Below, piece after piece: positions 46,777-58,309 of a stretch of DNA of 64,000 nt (its first letter is position 1; the number at the start of each line of letters is the position of its first letter). Location: contig JAQFWX010000003.1 of NCBI GenBank assembly GCA_027605045.1, positions 1,798,001 through 1,862,000 of the forward strand, written 5' to 3'. The notes under the pieces are model-generated. The model ran no database searches. It was not told the DNA's origin and saw only the letters and a program-made list of their open reading frames with translations. Source of the stretch: Phallus indusiatus. Its lineage: Eukaryota > Basidiomycota > Agaricomycetes > Phallales > Phallaceae. Both the position numbers and the translations under genes were made by a program.

Positions 46777-47768
46777 ATGCCGCCGAAAAAACAATTACTT
46801 GAGCTACTACTACCACAACTACATTCACCAAAATCCAACAGTTTTTAGCCCGAGCGTTTGCCCTCTCTTACGATCACAACCCCCGGAACATAGAGCATGA
46901 TTGGTACGGATATTGGAATCATGTTTTACTGGACATAGTCAAGGACACAAGAAATTTAATTGTATGCCCGCAATATCTCGTGTGGGCAACTCAAGAAGAT
47001 GTGGATGCACTAAACGACAAAATTCCAGAAGCTGCGCTGAACGCACAAGCGATTGCTAGCGGTCCGCTAACGAGGCAGAGGAAGATGAAATTGACAGCGA
47101 TTCTCGAGCAGATCGATGAGTCTCGGGTTGGAGCATCATCTTCACGTGGAAATGAAGGTGTAGGTCCTAATACGGCAGGCACTGATCTGGTCATCGGCGG
47201 TGTACCACCTACGACTGAGTCGTCGACTGGAGACGTCATATCAGCACCTGCGCCATCCAATCCCTCAAACGCTAGTGCAGTCACAATCACTCTCCCACCA
47301 GACTCTTCAACAAGAATAGCGGATTTTGCAATCCTGCAATTACTCGAAACCGAGAGCTCAACAGACGACCCTACATCTCCTGGCGACGTCAGCGCTACCA
47401 AAGTTGAAGTCAAACTCATTGCTGAGATCAAGCGTTTTGTAAGTCGCGGGCTGAATGAAGACATATTAGGGATACAAATCGGAAAGACAATAGACGTTGC
47501 CATAAAAGATGCTCTTATTCAATCCGCTTTGTTGTTCCAGAGATTCGAAGGACTCGAATCAGTCGTCGCCATTGCGGCCTCTGGTGATCACTGGCGCCAT
47601 GCCACCATCAGTCGTCGGAACATTAATCCGGAAACTTTGGCATTATTGTCAATAGACACGGAATACGACGAGAATTATCTCCCAGCCAGCTGGAGCCCTG
47701 CATATCCAATGGATGACAAGGCCTCTAAGAAGAGACTCCGAGATCTGTTCAATAAAATTCGTGCATAA
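46777..47768 (+). pseudogene. Family C copy 2, frameshift near the start
   Basis: ATG 46777 begins MPPKKQLLELLLP as in copy 1, but then reads to an early stop. The homologous continuation, FTKIQQFLARAFALSYDHNP and onward without a stop to 47768, is in another frame. Alignment with copy 1 (gagttactattgcct against gagctactactacc) shows one missing base at about 46812. The rest is open and conserved: TRIADFAIL, LIAEIKRF (the same D and E-x-K as copy 1), KDALIQSALLFQRFEGLESV and SGDHWRHATI. No in-frame ATG exists close downstream, so the allele probably makes no full protein. Confidence 0.7.
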
Positions 47769-48169
47769 GTGAATATCATCGAAAATTGAGCGGGTGAGTT
47801 CTTCTCATATAACAGGCCTCGCTAAACATCATTTATTTCTAAAATTTAAATTGTTATAAAACAGGAACGTTGTGTTTCATTTGAAGTTCTGCGTGAAATT
47901 ATTATTCCGAAAATTTTCTATTTGATACGATGAAGCTTAAGATTAGGACTTGCTTTGTACTTCAGTTACCCTTTTTTACGTGTTATAAATTGCTTGTTGC
48001 TTTCCATTTTTTTACCAGTAATGTCGATGCGGTTACAATAGATGTCATTGCCGGCGTTCATGATTGGGGCGTTGTGTTTCATTCATGACGTTCTGTACAG
48101 TGTTTTCTTAGTTCCAAAATACTTGATGTGCATTATTACAGCGCCTTTTGTAAAATCAAGACTTAAGAT

Positions 48170-48620
48170 TGTACCATACGACCAAGTAAGACATTAAGGA
48201 TAAACAACGAATGCTTAAAGCATATAAAGAATATATATCACGACGTATGGCGAGATTTTGATTCGAGATGTGTTATAATTATTTCATTTTGTGGTTCCCG
48301 AACTTAGTTACGAAATAGTATGCAGAACAAGGAAGCATCGTCATCAGTACCAATAGGACCTTCATAACAGACCAAATTTTACCTGGATTTCGTTGAGGGC
48401 AACTACGGCTTTGACCAATTTCTCCTGTGGTGGATGATTTCTGCCTCAATGATATGTCAAAGCCCATCGCACGAAGAATTCAAGCAAAATAAAACATACA
48501 GACATAAAAGGGATCACGATCTGCAGGGAATTTTGCGTAAGTAATCATTTTAGGATGCTTTGGGAACGATACATACAACGATCACCACTGCTAACTCAAG
48601 GATACTCGATTATACAGCAA
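48170..48620 (-). pseudogene. Family D remnant (3' part)
   Basis: Nucleotide similarity to 43080-43500: shared stretches include catatcacgacgta-like and ttgattcgagatgtg near the left, attcaagcaaaa, and aattttgcgtaagtaat near the right. The last-exon coding block (KAVVALNEIQVKFG) is recognisable, but preceding exons are scrambled by indels. The truncated helicase/AAA copy begins directly after it. Confidence 0.6.
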
Positions 48621-48779
48621 AAAGAAACTGTTACATAACTAGAACCATAGCTAGGACAAGGTTTTCCCTTTGTGGACAATACAGTTTACTTTCCCCTTTA
48701 TTTTCGCTTCAGAGCTATTATTGAGATTTGAGATTATATTTCTATCCTATTCTATTTACAGTTCCTCCTAAGTATCTTC

Positions 48780-51700
48780 CTACCTTCCTGCAGAGCTTTT
48801 CCCGGCTCCCCTCAGCATATCGAGGCCGTACTTCTTGAGGTTCCCAGCCATCGTCTGCAATTTCTCGATGGGATCGGCCCCAATGACGTCCTCGAATAAC
48901 TTCCTTAAATTTACTGTCGTCGATTCACCTCGTTTATAGTCCGGATCGAAATCGCTCGGTTCCAATGACGCGATAGCAGCGTTGGATCCAATGGGAAGCT
49001 TGATACGAGCTTGGAATCGCAGTTTCGCCTGACTCAACAAGTTTTCTACTTCTCCAATGTTCCCGAAATTAGGACGATTCTTCAGAACTTCCATCGCAAC
49101 CGTCTTGGCCATGTCGGTAGCGGTGAGACCCTGTTTTTGGAGCTTGATCTCTAGAGCATCGAGGAGTTCAGATTCGGTATAGTCCTCGAACATGAATGCG
49201 TTTTCGATGGAGAATCGACGGGACAGGCCAGGGTTTACATTCTGAAACTGGAATGTTAGTTAATCACCTGAATGTAGTAGTGCCATGTACCTGGAGCATT
49301 TCCTCCATCTGATCTTTGTACCCTAAGAGGAGCACACATCTGTCTTCGCCTGGAACATTTTGAATTTCGGCGACAAGCATATCAATGACCGCCGTCCTAA
49401 AAGTATCCCCGCCATGTCCATGACCGTTGTTTACTTTTCTGTAAAGCATATATGCCTTCAAAAAAATTGTTAATCACAACCTCCTTCTGTATAAAATATA
49501 CCGATTGTCTTACCTCATCGATTATGATCACCTTTCCGACGGTAGTGGCCAGTATCCCCTTAGTTTTTTCTTCTGACTCACCAATGTGAGCACCAATGAA
49601 GTCGGCAGGATTCTTCACCACCACTAGAAAACAGTCGTATCACCTCGTGATGGACTGAAAGAAACTCGAACTTACCTTCTCCATTACTCAGCAACCCGAG
49701 TTCAGCCAAGATTTGACCGTACAACTTTGCAACAGTCGTTTTTCCCATACCCGGAGATCCCAAAAAGACACGATTCAAAGTAATGTCCAAAGGTTTTTTC
49801 CCGACGAGTTCTCGCTGATAATTTGTTTGTATGAGACCAAACAAATTTCTAACCGCTTCTTTGATCGTCGAAAGCCCGATTAATTTCTGTAATTCTTTCC
49901 AAGCGTCGCAGTTAAGCATCACTGAAGTGGGTTCCAGTCCAATCAAATCTTCTTTACTCAAGAAAAAATCATTAGAGAGACTTCCCGCTCGACGCTCTTT
50001 GCTAACTCTCTCGGCTTGTCGTTCTGAAATTCGTGAAAGAACGTTCGCCAAAGAACGGGCATTTCCGAATCCGGGGGTATTACGACCTCGACCAAGACGC
50101 CGCACAACAATTCGACCATAAAGTCCTCGGATGCCGCCTCCTTCGACTACCATATTTCCATTCCACCTCTTCCTGACCATATTGTCCAGCATATCAAGAA
50201 GCTCGTCGTCTGTATAGTCCTGGAATTGTAAACGATAAGGAACACGGCTGACGAGTCCGGGGTTATGTTCGAAGAATCTTTCCATTTCCTTGGTGTAACC
50301 CGCAAAGATAAACACGAGTTTTCCAACATGTTTCTCCATCTCCATGAGCAGGCAGTACATAATTAAGCTACCGCTGGGATGCTTCGCACTACACAATTGA
50401 TATGCTTCGTCTACAAACAGTGTTCCACCACCCGAGTTCAACATTTTATCTAGTAGTCCTTTGAGTTCAGGGACACCGCCATGGGATAACCGTGAGCCTG
50501 TTGTTTCGACAAACGTCATGGTGGGTATAACTTTGACTGACGCAAGAAATTCCGCGTAAAATCGAGCCACCGTAGTTTTGCCTAATTTATTTTGAGATTA
50601 GTATGTCCATTGTGCTAATCCATGATAAACGACTCACCCGTTCCTGGATTTCCCAGCATCGCAACGTTGAATCGCTCGTTGTTCAAGCTAGCGCCTTGAC
50701 GAATGGTAGTGTCTACTTTATCCATAATCCGTAGAACCTGCTTCTTAACCTCTTCTAGACCAGTCATAGCCATAATACCATCAACAGCGGTGTTACTAAT
50801 CCCCTCCACCCGTTTTCGCTCCCAAATATCTCGGGATGCCAAAATATAGACCGGGGTTATGGGCTGAGAAGACTTCGGTCCAGATTGCGCGGATGTGGAT
50901 GTTGACATTGCACTAGAACTATTGGTAGCTGAAACGAAAGACAAAGGCAAGGGTGAAAACTGGGATGAAGGAGAAGTCTGCGACTGAGCGGCAGGAGAAA
51001 GACTAGGAGGTTTCCGAAGCAGATTGTCCAAATCCGCTCTCTTTTGCCGAAGAATATTTTCTCGATCTTTGGCAAGTTGTTTATCCTGGTCCGCTTTTCT
51101 GGCTTTCTCCATCTTATCATTGATTTCGGCGAGTCTCAATGCATATTCGAATTCTTCTTTCTTTCTTTTTTCTTCGTCTTTCGCCTCCTTTTCGCATTGA
51201 CGGCATGTTAGCGGGATATTCTTGAAACAGATATATTGTTGACGATGCTTCTTGGAACACGTATGGTACATCTTGTGCTCGCACTTCATTTTAGAGTGGT
51301 CCGAAATTTGATGACACTTGGACGGGCATTTATGCTGTCCGCAGTTAAGTGTGACAGAGCTGAAAAAAAAGTTGCGCAGAAATTACTAAAAAATCTCCAA
51401 AGAAAAAATATAAATCTTATCATACCAAGGTTCCGTGCACCCACCATCAGGACACTCCATGTCGAACTCCTCAGGTTTTTTGATAAGCGAGGTATGATTT
51501 GGGTGTTTCTCACACTTGACAGGAAACCCATCGAATAAATATTTCTTCTCCAAAAACATATCAAAAAGCCGCGACCAACTTCCATTGTCGCTTCGAGAAT
51601 TTCTGAACGTATTCATGTTGCCTATCATGATCAAGGCGTCCCGAGCACGAGATAAAAGAACTGAGACGTTCCATTGAAGACATGAAACCGATGTCGCATT

Positions 51701-54700
51701 GAGCGTTACTTCTTGTTAACGATATAATCACAATGTCGCTCTCTTCTCCTTGGTAATTATCTATGGAAAATCATATTTTATTAGAGACATCGTTTCCAGT
51801 TAAATTCAGGAAAAGCTCCAAACCGATGGTAGCCAGTCGCAGCGGCCTCTTAGTAATACTTGCAGCAGCAGACGATAATAAACCTGCTTGGACAAGTTCA
51901 TGCGTGTCCAAATCATTGAGAATGGGATCGTTTTCCTTCTTCAAAGCATCCCGCAGATTTCTCAATTGACCGAGGTAAGGAGTCAACACGACAAGTTGTT
52001 CAGAGTTGTATCCTTGTTGTGCCAAATAGCGGACAATTTTCAAAACCATATCAGCTTCAAAACTTGAAACAAAAAGAATTAAACTCTGATTTAGTAAGTT
52101 TGAGCAAACAAGACATACCTGTTGCGTTTGGACGTTTTCAAGGTAGGATCTCTACGTTCCGAAAGCGCCGAATCTTCGTCCTCGGGATGTTCATGGTTGA
52201 TAAACACGACATTGCTCTGGACACCTCTCAAATTGGGCCTAGACTTGGTCCTCGGGGCATCACGAAGCTCTGGATAGGTAAGTTCTCTTACGAACTGAGA
52301 AATCTCCGGACGCATCCGATGTTGCATTTTGAGTGTACAATGCGGATAATCAGCTAGGACAAGTCTCTCGAACAAACTTCGATTTAAGTCGTAGCCTTCC
52401 CCTTTCTCGACGGTGAGAAGGTAATTATTAACCTTCGGGCGCAGTTGTCTGTAAGGAGCTCTTGAAAAAGATGTAATAAAGATAAGAAAAAAAAATTGCA
52501 CTTGTGATCACCGATGAGGATAAGTTGAGTAATACTCTCTCCCAAAGCAGTCAAAACGTGACTCTCTAGAATCTCACCCGCTTCTTCGACGAGGAGAACG
52601 TTTGGATGAGCATGTTCAATGGCCTTCCGATATTTCGCCGCACCCGTAGTCGTACAGCCAATAATTCGTTTGCTAGCGATAATAGCAGCATCCCGCTTAG
52701 CGAATTTATCATCAAGCAAACGAAGCATCTCGTTATATCTCCCAGAAACGTGAACAAACCCTTCAATCATCTTATCGAAAAGCTCTTTCTCCCACTTTTC
52801 AGAAAACGTTTTACGTTTTTGGGCTGGCATTTTCCAAATATCGGGAGCTCCTGTAACGAAAGGTTCTTCCGCAAACAGTCCAGCGTCTTTACCGTTTTTC
52901 CAACGTCGTATCAAATAATCGGCCCGAATCTTCTTTCCATCTTTTCCAACGCGTTTCATGCCGTCATCGGCGCCCGACTCCTCGGGAACTGACAATGCAT
53001 CATAAAATTTCCGATGGCAAGATTGGAGATATTCGAGAACCATATTCATCTTCCTTGACGGATCAAATTCCAGGTATCGCTGCCAATTAGCTTTCAAATT
53101 GATAGAATGGTCTTGTAATTCTGCTTTGAGCGAGTTGATGCTGGGATAATCCGCTCTGAATCCGGTAATCCGGGCCTGCTTCTGAAGACCAAGCGGTTCC
53201 GTACGTTTTGTCGATTTTCCACCCAGTCTAATAATAGCGTTGGAAGGAATTCCAATGTCCAATAAGTCCTCCAGAAACTGGTCCAGTGCGTGGTTCGTGA
53301 AACAAACGACAAGGATCTTCTGAGAAGTATGGTCGTGTAGGATTTTGCCTAACAATGCACCGATAAATGACTTTCCAGTTCCTGAATAATTGCATATATA
53401 AAAATCAACCCTCGCCATCAACAAAAAATAACTAGAACAGTTTACGCACCTGGTGGACCTTGGATTAACGAAACTCGTTGTCTCAGACTACAAAAAAGCG
53501 ATATGCGCTGTGCGTCATCCAAAATAATCGGTTTGTCGATCTTCAAAAGACCTTGAAGGTCCCACTGAGGATTAAATAGCAGGTCTCGGATGATTGTCGT
53601 GGGATAAATGTCTGGAGACTGCAGCGGAGTTCCTTTCTCCCATAAAAGTAATTCGCTGTTCAAAGGGAAAAGAGGCTGCTTCTCTTTGAGGGACTGAAGA
53701 ATAGGCTCATAAGCAAAAACAGCCGTATTGATCTGCAGCAGTTGAACGCAATCAGCGGGGACTCGATCCCGTTTAGCGTTGTAAAGGGCCGCCAAGGTGT
53801 TCTTGATGCCATTGATGTCTGGGAGTTGAAGGACGATAATGGGAGGTATCGCAGCGAGCTTGCTTTCGTCACGGAATATGGAAGGAAACGCCACGATTTT
53901 GTTGCTCACAAGTAAACATGAAAGGGATTGATGTTTCAAGATATGAGAATTATCTTCAAAATACTTCTTCCGATGAGCTGCGTCCCTTCCAGCTTGTGGC
54001 CACGGATCTTTCAAGCACTGAAACGCGATTCCCCACAAAACGAATTTTTCGTCCGATTTTCCGTCCGATTTTTTGTCCGCACGAGACGTAACAATTTCGT
54101 GAAGTTCAAGACCGTCAATTTTAAGACCTCGATGTTTTCTCTTGGTTTTTCCAAAAATGACATTGATCTCTTCCCGCATTTCGTAAAGGAGGTCTTCCCT
54201 GAGAAGTCGAAATTGGTTATCTATGTGCGAAACGGTGCGGTCTTCCTTTGTCTTGGGGTCACCGAGAAACGCACTAGGACGGAGGAAAGGCTTTTTATCG
54301 GACTGAAGTTCTTCCGCCGTTGGCAAAATGGAAATCTGCCGAAAATCGACGAAATCGTTATCATGTCTGCCCCCAGGAGACACTTCGTCGGGTTTATACA
54401 CTTCGCCACTCGTTCGGAGAGTGGTGATATGCTGAATCTTGTACGCGATAGTCCGTACGTCTGGAAGGGTATGTTTGAGCAACGGATCAATGATATTAGA
54501 ATCTTTAGCGAGGTCGACATAAGAATCAGGATTGGATGAGAGTAAACGTAGTAATAATACAGCAAATGAAAGCTCCGCGTTCTGTTGCAAAGCTTTGTTC
54601 TGAAATGCCCTTTGAAAGGCATTCCAGAACAAAGACGGCTCTACAAACGAGCGCAAGATGGCTTGCAGCAGAACGCCGCTTTCGACGTCGACTAATTTAT

Positions 54701-54959
54701 CGTCCAGGATGTAATTTATTAATTTCGATGCGTGTCCGTTGAGGAACGAGTCGGATGTGTTGATGGTGAGGGATTCGCTGAGTCTAGATAGCCCGTGGGG
54801 GCTTTCGCGTAGTCTTTGGGCTGCCGCCACAGGGTTTGGCTGGGAACAGACAGCATCGATAAAAAGAAGATGATTATAGCGAACCAGAGGTTTATCGCTA
54901 TTGATAGTGATGTCAAATAATTTCTTGAGTCTAGCAGTATTGACAGAATTGTCGGTCAT
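48780..54959 (-). pseudogene. SF1 helicase / NFX1 zinc / CbxX AAA+ fusion, inverted copy B, truncated and frameshifted
   Basis: ATG 54959 (MTDNSVNTARLKKLFD) begins an alpha-helical N-terminal region of about 480 aa not seen in copy A because of the window edge. Then come SF1 motif I IQGPPGTGKS (split by the intron near 53380-53450), motif II VLLVEEAGE, QLRPKVNN, MQHRMRPEIS, LTPYLGQL and NYQGEESDIV. At motif VI two bases (ca) are missing near 51663 relative to copy A, so LLSRARD is lost and the frame breaks. The zinc stretch and two AAA modules follow (GNPGTGKT; GSPGMGKT, with Thr to Met in the second P-loop). After GLDM at 48815 homology stops and a TAG follows at 48780, so the third AAA module and coiled-coil tail are missing. 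It cannot make the full protein. Confidence 0.82.
48815..53013. repeat. Right arm of the large inverted duplication
   Basis: Inverted counterpart of 1-4228. The true homology extends to the right beyond 53013, but the matching left-arm sequence is outside the window. The left breakpoint falls inside the gene, next to the family D remnant. Confidence 0.85.
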
Positions 54960-56052
54960 GGTGATATTGAATGAGACAGTTGGGGACGAGCGAACGAGGC
55001 TCGACGCACAGTTCACAAACAACGTCTCAAAGATGTCACGACTTATTTGATAATCAGTATAATATTAAACGCACACATGTCATGCCACCCACATTCAGGC
55101 CAGACCTTACTGAAAACGAAAGGCGGAGCTCCGAAGAAAACAGGGCTTGAGGGTGACGAACGAGTAGTCGGAGAGATATATACCAATTGTCCATACTGCG
55201 AAAGGATTGAAGATTGGTTGACCAGAAAGATAAATTTCCTCTCTTTGACGGCTCATTGGTTCTAAACAATGACTCGATAGGTATCAAACTCTAATTATTC
55301 TCTGAATGGGTGTGAGAACGTCTGGAGTGGATGCAGACCAACCTTGCCGCCTTTGCGATGCCCGCTAAGCGCCCTAGCGTCGGCGGCTCCGAAGTTTGTT
55401 TGCAACCCTCTCACTTATCCGCAAATCCTCGAATAAATACGTATTCCAATGTCAGGTAAACGTCTCAATATCAAACAAACCGCATCAGAGAGTATACGTA
55501 TACATATCTAGCATGATTTCTTCCGTCCAACTTCCGTCCCAAGTCAAAGCTATGTATGAGACTAAAGAAATTTTCAATATGCCGTACCGTCCGGCGTCCC
55601 GAATTTCTTCTCAAAGTTGATAAGTAAAATGCTCATAATGATCAACGCTGTTAATCTCGACTGCAGTGGCAATGGTGATGAACTGCAATCACGGCCTGTA
55701 TTGTGGCAAGCGCCCATAGGTTTCCTTGCTGTTTCCTCTGCGCACAATTTAACGCGCTCAACGTTTGCCGTAAACAAGTGCGCTTCAATCGTCCAGATAT
55801 CGTGCCTTCGTGCTTGACGTTTGCAGACAACTGGTAGAATAAGGTTAAATTCCATCAATCACAAATCCTCCAATCACTGGGACCCTATGGATGTCAAAGA
55901 CGATTGGCTACCGCTTGAAATTTTGAGCGTTTGTTCTAAGCTGGCGGTGGTCGGTGGTACTCAATTTGATTAATACAGTTTTGTGAGATGGTTGCGGATC
56001 CTGGCATGTAGCTGTTTCTCGTTTTATCTCTGACGATCTGACCTCTTGGATA
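54960..56052. other. Intergenic stretch between helicase copy B and monooxygenase
   Basis: A divergent promoter region of 1.1 kb. It carries the second copy of a dispersed repeat (55345-55415). Short open frames at 55396-55620 and 55574-55858 show no recognisable content. Confidence 0.45.
55345..55415. repeat. Dispersed repeat, copy 2
   Basis: Counterpart of 45430-45500; the core reads taagcgccctagcgtcggc. Same orientation, about 10 kb apart, both non-coding. Confidence 0.5.
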
Positions 56053-57913
56053 ATGGTCGCAGAATCTACGCCATCAGGTCTGCAGCCAGTTCTTCATTCC
56101 CGTGTGATATGTATAGGGGCGGGACTGTCGGGCCTTGCGTTGGCCATTCGTTTACAGCAAACCATGAAATTCAGAGATATCCGCCTATACGATCGGTATG
56201 TGTCATTTATAACGAGACAGCCATTCACCAACCAGACACCTTATACAGCAAAGATGGTCCTGGAGGAGTATGGAAAGTCCAAAAGTACCCAGGTGAGTTA
56301 GTTTTGCATGTGTAGCTGCATCTTCGTTCTCATGTACGTATTTCAAGGTGTTGCATGCGATATTCCTGCGGATTTCTATTCGTTTTCCTTCAGCCCTACC
56401 TCTACCGGATGGACCAAGTTTAGACCAGATGGCCGAGAATTTGAGCAATATTTGCGGGACACGGCAACAAAATATGATTTATGGCCCCTAATGACGTTGA
56501 ACACGAACTGCGAAGGTGCTGAGTGGGATGAAGAAAAAGCTTTATGGTTAGTAACGTTACGAGATCAAGCTTCACAACGGATATTCCATCACACGTGCAA
56601 TGTTTTATGCATCACTAATGGAAACCTCACCACGCCGAAGCCAGTCAACATTCCTCACTTAGATACCTTCAAAGGTGGCCCAATAGTCCATACTTCCAAA
56701 TGGGATAACAGCATTGAGCTCGAAAATAAAAACGTCGTGGTTTTCGGAAACGGTGGTACGTAGTGTGGTTACTATTTCTCGTTCGACGATAAACCTGACT
56801 AATACTGCGTGTTTGGAACCAGCATCTGGAAGTCAACTGATACCACATATACTTCCAAAGGTTGCCGGTCTAATTCACGTAATCCGCTCTCCTCAATGGT
56901 ATATTACACCAACTAATTTCCCTTATGGCAATACGGTCAAATGGATTCTTCATTATATTCCCCTAGCTCGCAAAGCTCTGCGTTTCATCATGTTCCTTGT
57001 AGCTGAGTTAGCTTACCGAGGGTCGTTTATGAACGCAAGGGCGACGCGTACACGACAAAAATGGGAAGAGAAAGCTAGGCGATACATAAAAACCCTGGCA
57101 CCAAAAAAATACCATAACATCTTGCTTCCAAGGTATACAATGGGGTGTAAGGTGTGAAACCATTCCGTTGTGGCCCTCGATTTTATTCATTTGATACTGT
57201 TGATTTCAGAGACCCGTGTTCAATGGGGGATATCTAGAGTGTCTACATAATCCCAAGATAAACCTAGCGATGCACGACGAAATCGAACTACTCCCAACCG
57301 GAATATTATATGAAAATCGAGAACATCCGGTGGATCTTATTATTCTGGCAACTGGCTATTCTACGAACAGTTCTAGTACCCCCTTTCCTATAGTAGGAAG
57401 AAACGGACAAACGCTATCCGATCATTGGGAAAAAATGGGAGGACCAACAGCTTATGGGACAATTGCGGCTCACGGGTTTCCCAACCTTTTCCTAGTGAAG
57501 GGTCCAAACACTGGCACCGGACACACGTCAACTATCCTTGTTATTGAAAAGTAAACGACCACTCATGCATTATCTTAGTAATAAGCTAACCACATGATCA
57601 ATCACAGTGTTATTTCTTTGATACTAGGGGTTATGAAACCTCTTATTCGAGGGACGGCTAGGGTAGTTGAAGTCAAGAAAGACGCAGAGAAAGATTTCAC
57701 GGTCTCTATACAAGATGCTTCTCGAAAGAAGGTTTGGTATACGGGATGTACATCTGTAAGTGATCCAGGCCCCGTACTCATTGTTTTCTAATGTCTCGTC
57801 AGTGGTACATACGAGATGATGGATGGAATGGATCGCTGTACCCATGGAGTCAGATTTATTGTTGGTGGTTCAATCTTTTTCCCAGATGGAAAGATTGGAA
57901 CCTGTCGACGTGA
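56053..57913 (+). CDS. FMO-like flavin monooxygenase (Baeyer-Villiger/dimethylaniline type)
   Basis: Start ATG 56053. The FAD site ICIGAGLSGLALAIR sits at about residues 18-32. A 53-nt intron at about 56195-56247 joins LYDR to KDGPGGVWKVQKYPG, the usual G-G-x-W-x-x-x-x-YPG motif; other acceptors do not keep frame. Then come VACDIPADFYSFSF, REFEQYLRDTATKY, a second nucleotide motif beginning VVVFGNG and IILATGYSTN, the ATG motif of FMO/BVMO enzymes. The C-terminal half has FPNLFLVKGPNTGTGH (close to the BVMO fingerprint region) and ends WKDWNLST at 57913. About six introns. Predicted FAD/NADPH oxygenase acting on a ketone, amine or sulfide; substrate unknown. The next gene is a hydrolase in the same direction, 397 bp away. 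Confidence 0.85.
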
Positions 57914-58309
57914 ATCAAACTTGGTTTGAAGAACGGTCTCAGAATGTACAATGGCGCAGCATTCAAATTGATCTGGCCAGTGGAAGCACATGGTGATTAG
58001 TGACTAACACCGACGATATTGTGACAAACTCAAAAGAAAAATTTGAATTTCGAATGATTCTATTAAATGATTCTGGTTTCCGGTTATTTGCGGATCGATT
58101 ATCTTGATGATGCTTCTCCATTCCAGGATTGGTCCCTAATTCGAATTAGTTTCAGAACCTCGAAAAAGTGTGAATGAGGACGCCGAATTCTTTTCAGAAG
58201 GTATGTACAATGATCTATCAGGAACGGAGCGTCTAACTGAGCTCTTCTCGAAATAATTTCTTGGCCCACTTCCAGTCCACGTTTGTGCAGGTGTGGTTCA
58301 ACCTCAACC

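Noticed and set aside
48785..48815. P-loop-like GAGKSS at the end of copy B as a surviving third AAA domain
   Set aside because: It follows the homology breakpoint, is followed by a stop within a few codons and lacks the flanking AAA sequence; most likely chance.
56190..56250. Frameshift in the monooxygenase after LYDR
   Set aside because: Choosing the acceptor at tatacag (53-nt intron) restores the G-G-x-W motif in frame.
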